NCBI GenBank assembly: GCA_947649225.1
Contig: CANSQX010000011.1
Location: 1 to 35,679, forward strand
Origin: an uncultured Flavonifractor sp.
Lineage (GTDB): Bacteria > Bacillota > Clostridia > Oscillospirales > Oscillospiraceae
Direction of reading: 5' to 3'
DNA length: 35,679 nt
Positions within the stretch are counted from its first letter, which is position 1; every line of letters starts with the position of its first letter. The translations under genes were made by a program, and so were the position numbers. Below the pieces are notes generated by a model. That model saw only the letters and a program-made list of their open reading frames with translations. It was not told the DNA's origin and made no database searches. Below, in pieces: positions 24,595-31,615 of this stretch.

Positions 24595-26079
24595 TTACCC
24601 AAGGGAGCGGAGATAGGCGGCGGCGTTCTCCGCAGCCATCCGGCCGCTGTTCAGGCAGAAGGCCATGGTATTGCCGCCCAAAATAAAGGGATAGGTATCG
24701 CCGTAGATGTCGCAGGCGTCGGTTCCGACGGCATACAGGCCCTTGATGGGGTAGCCGTCCTCGTTCACCGCCTCGGTCTTGTAGTTGATCTTGATGCCGC
24801 CGAAGGAGCCGTAGGCCCCGGGGAAGGACTGAAGGGAGTAGAACGGGCCCTTGCGGATGGGGCGCATAAACTGCCGGTCCTTGTTGAAGACGCTGTCAAA
24901 GCCGCCGTTGTCGCAGTCCGCATTGTACTGCTCCAGCGTCGCCCGGAGGCCGGGCAGGTCGATGCCCGCCTTTTCGCACAGCTCCTCGATGGTGTCCGCC
25001 TTGACGAAGTAGGGGTAGCCGGTCTCCAGGGCCTGCCCGGCCTCCTCGTCAAAGTGGTCGAACACGTCGGGGCCCTGGATGCCGAAGATGTCAATGCCGC
25101 GCTTTTTGTAGTGCTTCAGCAGTGCGGTGTCCATGATGGCGAAGCAGGTGTGGCCGGGCTGGCGGTTGATGGCGTTTCCGGTGGTGCAGGTATTGGCCAG
25201 GCAGTCCTCCGGCATGAACCGCTCCCCCAGCTTGTTGACCCAGAGCATGGGCTGGCGGAAGGCGCCCTCCAGGTTGAAGTGGTTGGTGTTGTCGGGGATC
25301 TGGTACATGAGATCCAGCCGGATGTCCCCGTGGGCCGCGCCCACCTCCCAGGCCATTTTGATGCCGTCCCCCACATTGCCGGGAATCCGGAAGGAGAAGA
25401 GATCCTTCCCCCAGGTCAGGCCGGTGAACTCTTTGATCATCTCGGGGTTGTCGCCAAAGCCGCCCGTGGCGAGGATCACCGCGCCGGCGCGCACCTCCAG
25501 CTCCTCGCCGTCCGCCGCCGCGGCCAGGACACCGGCAATGCGGCCGTCCTCCATGATGAGCTTTTTCCCCGGCGTCTCGGTCAGGATATTGACGCCCAGC
25601 TCCACGGCGCGCTCCGTCATGGCCTTGGTCATGCGGGCCGCCACCCGGGGGCCCAGCCGCCCGCCGTCCGCCGGTTTAACGGCGTGGCAGGTGCGCTCGG
25701 GCTCGGCATAGCTGCGCATACGGCTCGGGGTGTACAGCGTCGTGTTCCGGTAGACGAACTCCACGCCCATGTCCTCCAGCCACTCGATGGTGCTGGCGCT
25801 CTTACGGTAGTAGTCGTACACCAGCCGGGCGTCCACCATCCAGTGGGACCAGTGCATATGCTTGAGGAAGGCGTCGTCCGGGGTGAGGTTGTAGCCCACA
25901 TTGGCCTGGTGCCGGGTGCCGATGGCCAGGGGGCCCATTCCCATGCTGGCGGCGCCGCCGGTGACCTTGGACTTCTCCAGCGTGATGACCCGCAGTCCCT
26001 CCTCTGCGGCGGCGATGCTGGCGGCCAGGCCGGACAGCCCCGCCGCTACGACGGCGACGTCACATTCCATCTTTTTCAT
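24595..26079 (-). CDS. FAD-binding reductase of the fumarate reductase / FAD_binding_2 group
   Basis: Flavoprotein of 494 residues. N-terminal FAD site VVAAGLSGLAASIAAAEEG followed by LEKSKVTGGAASMG, an internal GAVILATGGFGDNPEM motif, and a C-terminal GLYAVGTDACDIYGDTYPF followed by ILGGNTMAF. The fold is that of fumarate reductase, urocanate reductase and ketosteroid dehydrogenases. Where fumarate reductases have catalytic His and Arg (PGVHHTMGG and HGANRLGGNA in the Shewanella enzyme, from memory), this protein reads PGAYGSFGG and YGDTYPFILGGN, so it is unlikely to use fumarate. A C=C reduction or desaturation of another, probably aromatic-conjugated, substrate is likely. No signal peptide; no attached haem or FMN domain, so electrons must come from a partner such as the Fe-S flavodoxin-like protein. 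GAGGTGAGAAC precedes ATG 26079. Confidence 0.87.
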   Translation of the reverse strand: MKKMECDVAVVAAGLSGLAASIAAAEEGLRVITLEKSKVTGGAASMGMGPLAIGTRHQANVGYNLTPDDAFLKHMHWSHWMVDARLVYDYYRKSASTIEWLEDMGVEFVYRNTTLYTPSRMRSYAEPERTCHAVKPADGGRLGPRVAARMTKAMTERAVELGVNILTETPGKKLIMEDGRIAGVLAAAADGEELEVRAGAVILATGGFGDNPEMIKEFTGLTWGKDLFSFRIPGNVGDGIKMAWEVGAAHGDIRLDLMYQIPDNTNHFNLEGAFRQPMLWVNKLGERFMPEDCLANTCTTGNAINRQPGHTCFAIMDTALLKHYKKRGIDIFGIQGPDVFDHFDEEAGQALETGYPYFVKADTIEELCEKAGIDLPGLRATLEQYNADCDNGGFDSVFNKDRQFMRPIRKGPFYSLQSFPGAYGSFGGIKINYKTEAVNEDGYPIKGLYAVGTDACDIYGDTYPFILGGNTMAFCLNSGRMAAENAAAYLRSLG

Positions 26080-26116
26080 GTTCTCACCTCAAATAGTTGA
26101 TAAATGGGGGCATACC

Positions 26117-27019
26117 TTACGGTCCGACCGGGGTAAATGCGCCGCGCAGGGGCTCCAGCGCCGCCTGCACCTGTTCCCGGTGCTCCCTCAGCCTGCCGTG
26201 GCCCCGGCGGATGGCGTCCAGGTGGCGCTTGTCGCCGTACTCCGACCAGCGGCACAGGTCGTAGCCCTGCTCCCAGGTGATCCGAAGGGCACCGTCCTCC
26301 TCCGTCACACGGGCCGCAATGTCGCAGGTGGGGCAGATCAGCCTGCCGTGCCGCAGCTGGAGATGGCTGCCGTGGCAGATGGGGCACACCTCCTCGGCGT
26401 CTCCCAGGTAGCAGTCCCGGCCCTGGTCCGCAAGCATGGCCTGGGCCAGATTCCGGCCCAGCCGGAAGGCCCGGTCCGTGAGCCCCTCCTCCAGGACCAC
26501 AGTGCCGGGGGCCGGGTGGAACTCGGCCAGCAGCTGGTCGGCCAGGTGCATCCGGCTGCCGCACAGCTCGGTGGCGGCAAAGTTGAGGATGGGCATCAAA
26601 AAGTTGGTCCAGTCCGAGCCCCCCACGCCGATGGTGGCCGCATAGCGGGCCTTTTCCCGGCATTTCTGCTTCAGCTGGCTCAGGAACCGGTGCTGGCGGT
26701 TGAGCATGTCCAGCATCCGCCCCGCCGCCGTCAGGTTGTAGCAGGGGGCCGCCAGGAGATAGCCGTCCGCCTCCAGGGCCAGCTTCACATAGGCGGAATA
26801 GCCGTCCGCCGACTCTGGAATGGCGCAGACGGAATCCCCTCCGTCCAGCACCTTTTTGGTGATGCAGACCTCACAGCCCAGGCAGGGCTTGATCTCGAAG
26901 TCCTGGAGCCGGATCAGCTGCACCTCGCAGCCCGCCTCCGCGGCCCCCCGCATGGCGTGCCGGAGGAGAACCTCGCAGTTCCCCATGCGGCGTCCGGCGC
27001 TTACCGCAAGAACCTTCAT
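26117..27019 (-). CDS. Fe-S flavodoxin-like protein with C-terminal zinc-ribbon / rubredoxin-like motif
   Basis: Electron-transfer protein of 300 residues, first gene of the operon. The N-terminal flavodoxin/NADPH-FMN-reductase fold opens MKVLAVSAGRRMGNCEVLL and continues with a cysteine cluster Cys46, Cys49, Cys52 and Cys65 (PCLGCEVC then SVC), like the motif of archaeal/clostridial iron-sulfur flavoproteins. Near 212-232 a CPIC...CPTC pair, about 17 residues apart, could bind iron or zinc. A Trp/charged tail follows. Start ATG 27019 has GGGAGG nine bases upstream; the earlier in-frame start lies within the promoter. It likely relays electrons between the NuoG-GltD complex and the FAD reductase encoded 37 bases downstream; this pairing is inferred from context. 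Confidence 0.85.
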   Translation of the reverse strand: MKVLAVSAGRRMGNCEVLLRHAMRGAAEAGCEVQLIRLQDFEIKPCLGCEVCITKKVLDGGDSVCAIPESADGYSAYVKLALEADGYLLAAPCYNLTAAGRMLDMLNRQHRFLSQLKQKCREKARYAATIGVGGSDWTNFLMPILNFAATELCGSRMHLADQLLAEFHPAPGTVVLEEGLTDRAFRLGRNLAQAMLADQGRDCYLGDAEEVCPICHGSHLQLRHGRLICPTCDIAARVTEEDGALRITWEQGYDLCRWSEYGDKRHLDAIRRGHGRLREHREQVQAALEPLRGAFTPVGP

Positions 27020-27068
27020 GTCTGTCAACCTCCCTCTCTGTCCATTCGCGTTCCTCAGATGATAAACC

Positions 27069-27126
27069 ATTATACCGGTGAATGCACAAAAAAGCATTGG
27101 CGCTGCGCCCCTTTTTGGTGTAATAT
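27069..27126. promoter_or_regulatory. Divergent promoter region between the catabolic operon and PucR-type gene
   Basis: For the minus-strand operon a perfect TATAAT (complement of 27069-27074) lies 50 bases before ATG 27019, without a good -35, suggesting regulated use. For the plus-strand regulator TTGGCG (27097-27102) and TAATAT (27121-27126) are 18 bases apart. A GCACAAA heptamer (27084-27090) lies just upstream of the minus -10, where a bound regulator would affect polymerase. Confidence 0.55.
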
Positions 27127-27137
27127 CTACATAGGGC

Positions 27138-27153
27138 TTTGTGCACTTTGTGC
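27138..27153 (+). promoter_or_regulatory. Tandem TTTGTGC repeats in the regulator leader
   Basis: TTTGTGC at 27138-27144 and again at 27147-27153, nine bases apart, lie just after the expected plus-strand start and before the GAGGAG ribosome site. The same heptamer forms a perfect dyad at 8452-8470. It may be the binding site of a PucR-type regulator (autoregulation), which is inference. Confidence 0.4.
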
Positions 27154-27177
27154 GATTTTATTTGAGGAGCGGTCAAA

Positions 27178-28698
27178 ATGAACGTTACCTGCGGTATGCT
27201 GGAAGATTTTTTCTCCGATCAGGGGTGGACCGCCCGGGGCAATCCCGCCGCCCGGGGGCGGTCCTACCGGGGTGTCCGCCTCTGGTACGGCGGGTGCAGT
27301 CCGGAGGCGGATATCTTGTATGTCGCGGACGGGTCGGATACCCCGGAAGGCCTCCCGCCGCTGAACCTCTGCCTGCTGGGGAGCGGCCCAGTCCCTGCGG
27401 CCTGGCTGGTGGAGGCCCCCTGCGGCCTCCTGGCGTTCTACGCTGCCCTCCAGGCCTTTTTTGAGGGGCTGGCCGAATGGGACAGGAGGCTCTCCGAGCT
27501 GCTGCTGGCCAACGGCTCCATGCAGGAGATCCTGGATTGCAGCGGCCCGATCTTGCGGAACCCCTGTTTTTTTCAAAATGAGCAGTTCGTCGTACTTGCC
27601 CAGTATGGCACGGTTACGCAGGAGGAAAACTCCTACTTCTATGAGACGCTCCAGAATGGCCGTGCGCCCCTGCGCCTGTTTGAGGCCCTGCTGGCCATCC
27701 CCGCCCCCCTTCGGGACAGCTACACGCCGTCGCGCAGCGTCCAAACGGTGCAGGTGCTCTCCAAATACAACGAGCTGCTCGGCAACTGCTTTGTCGACGG
27801 GCAGCCGGTGCTGCGCCTGTGTATGCTGTGTACGGTGCGCTTCGGCACCGGCATACAGGATCTGGTCGCCCACCTGATGGGGCGCATGGAAAACAGCCCC
27901 AGTATGCAGCGTTGGGTTGTCCACCATACCGCCGCCAGCGATCTGCTGTTCAGCCATATCATCGAAAATCCCACGGCGTCCGATATCGCAGAGACCGCCA
28001 GGAGCCTGGGCCTGCACCTGTATGACCGGTTCTGCGTGGTGGAGATCTCCTTTGGCCTTCAGCCCGCCAACGCCTCCTCCACGCTGAGCAAGCTCCGAAT
28101 GCTCCACCCAGGTATCCATTTCTTCCTGTACAGCGACCAGCCCTACGCCCTGCTTGGCATCGCCCAAAACCGTTCTGGCGGACGCACGCTCCAGAATCTC
28201 CGGCAATTCCTCTACTCCAGATTGAACCCCCTGGGCGCATCCTACGGATGCAGCGACGACTTCTCCGAGATCGCCGCCCTTGGGGCGGGCTGCACACAGG
28301 CCGGATATGTCCTAAAAATGTCCGGCCTGGCCGGCGCCTTCTCCAACTACATCACCGTACAGGAAAAGGAGTCGCTGACCTATCGGGATGTGATGGCCGC
28401 CCATATCCTCCAGACCTTTTTTGAGCGCTATGAATTTGAGCGCTACTGCCCGGATTCCTTTCTCCGTATCATCGTGGACGACAGAAATACAGGGGGGAAT
28501 AATCTGGAGCTGCTCTACACCTATCTGTGCCACGAATGCAATGCTACAGCCACAGCCCGTATCCTGCATATGCACCGGAACAATGTCATCTACCGCATCA
28601 ACAAGCTGGAGGAGCGCTATCATCTGGATCTGTCTTCCAGCGGGCAGCGCCTCCTTCTCCAGCTGATCTGCCTGGCGGTGGGATACCGGAACCATTAG
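27178..28698 (+). CDS. PucR/CdaR-type regulator divergent from the catabolic operon
   Basis: DNA-binding regulator of 506 residues, transcribed away from the nine-gene operon and very likely its controller. The C-terminal helix-turn-helix matches the PucR family (ATARILHMHRNNVIYRINKLEERYHL). The central region (about 270-400) resembles the GGDEF-like domain of CdaR-type regulators; the N-terminal 250 residues are unrecognised and presumably sense the substrate. It has the same layout and near-equal length as the regulator at 10449-12002 but is clearly diverged from it. GAGGAG eight bases upstream supports ATG 27178. Followed by an intrinsic terminator. Confidence 0.88.
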   Translation: MNVTCGMLEDFFSDQGWTARGNPAARGRSYRGVRLWYGGCSPEADILYVADGSDTPEGLPPLNLCLLGSGPVPAAWLVEAPCGLLAFYAALQAFFEGLAEWDRRLSELLLANGSMQEILDCSGPILRNPCFFQNEQFVVLAQYGTVTQEENSYFYETLQNGRAPLRLFEALLAIPAPLRDSYTPSRSVQTVQVLSKYNELLGNCFVDGQPVLRLCMLCTVRFGTGIQDLVAHLMGRMENSPSMQRWVVHHTAASDLLFSHIIENPTASDIAETARSLGLHLYDRFCVVEISFGLQPANASSTLSKLRMLHPGIHFFLYSDQPYALLGIAQNRSGGRTLQNLRQFLYSRLNPLGASYGCSDDFSEIAALGAGCTQAGYVLKMSGLAGAFSNYITVQEKESLTYRDVMAAHILQTFFERYEFERYCPDSFLRIIVDDRNTGGNNLELLYTYLCHECNATATARILHMHRNNVIYRINKLEERYHLDLSSSGQRLLLQLICLAVGYRNH

Positions 28699-28766
28699 AC
28701 CAATTTCCCCCCCACCATGAGAACGGTCCGGCGGATTTCCCGTCGAAGCAGCCCGGTCCTGACGGA

Positions 28767-28799
28767 AAAAGGCGCCGGTAAAAACCGGTGCCTTTTATG
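28767..28799 (+). terminator. Intrinsic terminator after the PucR-type gene
   Basis: Arms 28767-28778 and 28785-28796 form a 12-bp stem with one G-U pair and a 6-base A-rich loop; the 3' arm itself ends in TTTT followed by ATGC. A-rich 5' arm makes it potentially bidirectional. Confidence 0.82.
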
Positions 28800-28885
28800 C
28801 TGCGAATCGACCTATTTCCGGCACCGGCCACGGCTTTTCTTCCCGTTTTCAGGCCAGCTCCGCCTTTTCTCTCTTTTCACAGTTT

Positions 28886-28917
28886 GGTCCTCTCCCCCAT
28901 GGACGGGGGAGAGGACC
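28886..28917 (-). terminator. Perfect 13-bp hairpin downstream of the acyl-CoA synthetase gene
   Basis: Arms 28886-28898 and 28905-28917 are perfect complements around a 6-base loop, 56 bases after the minus-strand synthetase stop. There is no T tract, so termination efficiency is uncertain; it could instead protect the mRNA 3' end. The rest of 28699-28973 shows no gene. Confidence 0.55.
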
Positions 28918-28973
28918 TCCTGCCTGCGCCGGTATTGCCGTGGGAAGCGTCCGGCGGAAACTACCGCCGCTGT

Positions 28974-30533
28974 TCAGCCGGAGTGGAAGCGGCTGCTCCA
29001 ATCTGTCTTTAAGCGCCGCAGGTCCAATTTCCCGTTGGCAGACAGCGGGAACCGCTCCATACGGCAGAGGACGGCAGGAATTTTGAAGGCAGCCAGATTT
29101 TTTTGCATCCATGCGCGCAGATCGGCTTCCCGATATGCCGCGCCTTCCCGGACCACTACACAGGCAATTACCTGCTCTCCCAGGACCTCGTGCGGGACGC
29201 CAAACACCTTGACATCCAAGATGGGCTCGTAAGCCTGGATCACCGACTCAATTTCCAGCGGAGTGATATCCTCTCCGCCTCGTATGATAATATCCTTTTT
29301 CCGGCCGGTCAGCGTAATGGAGCCGTCCGGATTGCGCCGTCCCAGGTCGTCTGTGTGGAGCCACCCCTGCCCGTCTATTGCCGCAGGCCGGCAGCCCGGG
29401 GGATAAAATCCCTGCATGACGTTATAGCCGCGAACCACCAGTTCCCCCGCCTCCCCGGTGTCCAGCCGCCGGCCGGTATCGGGGGATACGATCTCAACCT
29501 GGATGTGGGGCAGGGGGCGTCCCACCGTGCCGGCGAGCTGGGTGAGCGTACTGTTATGGTCCGTGTTGCAGATGCAGGCGCCCTCTGTCTGACCGTAATT
29601 GATCATAAATTCCGTCTGTGGAAGAACACGCTGCAATTCCGCCATCTGACGCTCCAGCACCGGCGCGCCGCCCAGGACGCCGAGCCGGACACCGGCCATA
29701 CGGTCGGCATCAAAAGCTCCGCTGCGGATCAATGCCAGGTAACTGGTGGGAACCCCATTCAAAATGCTGCAGCCGTGCCGGCTGATGCATTGGAGGAGCT
29801 GGGCGCTCCGCAGGCCCTCCGGAATTACCAGAGAGGCCCCGGCATACAGGGCCGGCAGAAAGCTGCCGCATAGGCAGAAGATATGAAAGAGCGGCGTGGA
29901 GAGGCAGATCCTGTCCTCCATACGGATGCCGAGCGTTTCCGCCATACTAACAGCGTTGTTTACCATGCTGTAGTGGGTCATCATCACGCATTTCGGCTGC
30001 TTGGTGCTGCCCGATGTAAAGAGCAGGCAGCAGACCTCACAGCAGTTTCCGGCAAGCTGTGCCGGCCGGAAGCGCCCTTCGGTACATCTGCGGCGGCGGA
30101 CCGCCGGCTCCGTCCGCATGTCCACCGCCCGCCGCGCTCCGGCGCCAACCGCCCGCATGGCATATACCGGAAGATCCGGCCGGTGTTCCAGCTCCGGACA
30201 GTCCCCAAACAGCAGCCAATCCACGCGGCCGGTCCTCAGAACCTCAGAGAGCTCCCGCTCGGTATAGTGGTTATTGATCAGGACTGCCACCGCCCCCAGC
30301 TTGACCACCGCCAAAAAAGCCAGTATCCAATCCAAGCTGTTTCCGCCCCAGATTCCGACATGATCGCCCCGGCCGATCCCCCGGCCGGCAAGGGATTCTG
30401 CTGCGGCGTCGGAGAGCAGTCCGATTTCCCTCCAGGAATACCGCTCCTGAGTGGTCTCCACCGCACAGCACATGCCGAAACGCAAAACGGCCCGGTCCAG
30501 AAGGGAAGGAATCGTTTCCCTGCATAGCGTCAT
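28974..30533 (-). CDS. Acyl-CoA synthetase (AMP-forming)
   Basis: Cytoplasmic ligase of 519 residues in the ANL superfamily that activates a carboxylic acid as acyl-AMP and then acyl-CoA. Motifs: phosphate loop LLFTSGSTKQPK near 170-181, NYGQTEG (A5) near 318, GWLHTDDLG (A7), then TGRKKDIIIRGGEDITP (A8 hinge), and the C-terminal lysine in SANGKLDLRRL near 505. The specificity pocket cannot be assigned from sequence alone; aromatic, medium-chain and short-chain acids are all possible. GGGGACAGG lies just before ATG 30533. Last gene of the TRAP/CoA-transferase operon, 37 bases after the UroD-like gene. Confidence 0.92.
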   Translation of the reverse strand: MTLCRETIPSLLDRAVLRFGMCCAVETTQERYSWREIGLLSDAAAESLAGRGIGRGDHVGIWGGNSLDWILAFLAVVKLGAVAVLINNHYTERELSEVLRTGRVDWLLFGDCPELEHRPDLPVYAMRAVGAGARRAVDMRTEPAVRRRRCTEGRFRPAQLAGNCCEVCCLLFTSGSTKQPKCVMMTHYSMVNNAVSMAETLGIRMEDRICLSTPLFHIFCLCGSFLPALYAGASLVIPEGLRSAQLLQCISRHGCSILNGVPTSYLALIRSGAFDADRMAGVRLGVLGGAPVLERQMAELQRVLPQTEFMINYGQTEGACICNTDHNSTLTQLAGTVGRPLPHIQVEIVSPDTGRRLDTGEAGELVVRGYNVMQGFYPPGCRPAAIDGQGWLHTDDLGRRNPDGSITLTGRKKDIIIRGGEDITPLEIESVIQAYEPILDVKVFGVPHEVLGEQVIACVVVREGAAYREADLRAWMQKNLAAFKIPAVLCRMERFPLSANGKLDLRRLKTDWSSRFHSG

Positions 30534-30570
30534 CGCCTGTCCCCTTTCATGGCGTCAATCCTGTTGGCGG

Positions 30571-31599
30571 TCATAGATTTTCGTAACATTTCAGGCTGTA
30601 GTGGTAGAGCTCATCCTCAAAGGCATAGTAGCTGGCCGGATAGCTGCCCACAAGCCGCACCGCAATTCCGGCTCCCTGGTTGCGGTGAGCGCCGAACTGG
30701 TCAACCAGACTGCGGGCATAGGCCCTCGCCTCCTCCTCGGTGGTCCTGGGATTGTACATGATGTTGTAATCCGGGCAATACTCGACGGTCAGCCTGTCTC
30801 CGTAGGTATCCAGAATGTACTGTGTGTCGTTTATACTCTGGATCTCAATCAGATCTGCCTTGATATCATTGACAATGTAGGGCAGCCAGGCCTCCATCCG
30901 GCCGCAGGTGTGGAACATATAGCGGCACCCTGCGCCGCGCACCGCCTCGGCCAGCCGGACCGCCGGCTCCAGCAGCGTCTTTTCAAAGGTTTCGCAGGAG
31001 AAAAACGGCGCCTTTGCGGTAGACCAGTCGTCGTTATGGCAGGCATAATCGTAGTGGTATACTGCATGTTGAAGCTGAAACAGCTCGATTTTGAAGTCGG
31101 TCAGCCGCTCGAAAAAGGCCCGGCACTCCTCCGGTTCAATCAGCATATCGACCAGGCACTGCTCAAAGCCCTCCAGAAAGTGCAGCTGCTCAAAGGTGCC
31201 GTTGCCAAAGCAGCGGCAGGCCAGCGCCAGCCCCTTCTCCCGCTGAAAGCCGGGCAGATCGGACGCCCAGTCCATGCGCTTGATGTCCGGCCAGGTCACC
31301 TTGTCCCGCCACCCCTCAATCCCGTCCATCACGAAGGGAGGCACCGGTGTGACGCCCTGCTGAAGCGGCTCATGCTTGTAGCGTGTGCCGAACCAATCCA
31401 CACAGTCGCCGGATCGCGTCTGCGTTCCCTCTGCACACGCAGAGGGAACGACAAATTGCGTCGCCTGGTAGAGGCACGGCATATAGCGCGGCTTTTCATG
31501 CCGGAACGCCCGGAGCAGATTTTCCCCCTCCGGGATGGGGTAGTCGTGCCGCGCCTTTCCCATGGGGGGCGGCGTGACAGGTATGGTAAACTGTCCCAT
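30571..31599 (-). CDS. Uroporphyrinogen decarboxylase-like / cobamide methyltransferase-like protein
   Basis: Protein of 342 residues with the URO-D superfamily barrel pattern. Instead of haem-synthesis features it has a zinc-site-like H-x-C (FHTCGRMEAWLPYI) and a later Cys (VEYCPDYN), the arrangement used by methylcobamide methyltransferases (MtaA/MtbA-like). GGAGG seven bases before ATG 31599 removes a 39-residue upstream extension. No corrinoid protein or corrinoid-activating ATPase is present in the window, so a methyl-transfer role is not proven. In its operon it sits between a CoA-transferase and an acyl-CoA synthetase; possibilities are demethylation or decarboxylation of the imported acid. 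Function open. Confidence 0.78.
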   Translation of the reverse strand: MGQFTIPVTPPPMGKARHDYPIPEGENLLRAFRHEKPRYMPCLYQATQFVVPSACAEGTQTRSGDCVDWFGTRYKHEPLQQGVTPVPPFVMDGIEGWRDKVTWPDIKRMDWASDLPGFQREKGLALACRCFGNGTFEQLHFLEGFEQCLVDMLIEPEECRAFFERLTDFKIELFQLQHAVYHYDYACHNDDWSTAKAPFFSCETFEKTLLEPAVRLAEAVRGAGCRYMFHTCGRMEAWLPYIVNDIKADLIEIQSINDTQYILDTYGDRLTVEYCPDYNIMYNPRTTEEEARAYARSLVDQFGAHRNQGAGIAVRLVGSYPASYYAFEDELYHYSLKCYENL

Positions 31600-31615
31600 T
31601 TCTAATCCTCCGAAC

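Noticed and set aside
24595-26079. Fumarate reductase for anaerobic respiration
   Set aside because: Catalytic His and Arg motifs are replaced and no cytochrome or FMN domain is attached.
23316-26100. Long plus-strand frames opposite the MFS and FAD-reductase genes
   Set aside because: His/Asp/Gly-rich translations without domains, complementary to well-supported genes.
15791-28698. Anaerobic purine/urate degradation cluster
   Set aside because: PucR-type regulator, M20 hydrolase and Fe-S oxidoreductase suggested it, but no xanthine dehydrogenase, diaminopropionate lyase, carbamoyltransferase or dihydropyrimidinase-type gene is present.
30571-31599. Haem-synthesis uroporphyrinogen decarboxylase (hemE)
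   Set aside because: Sequence has a zinc-type H-x-C...C arrangement and sits in a CoA/TRAP operon with no tetrapyrrole genes.
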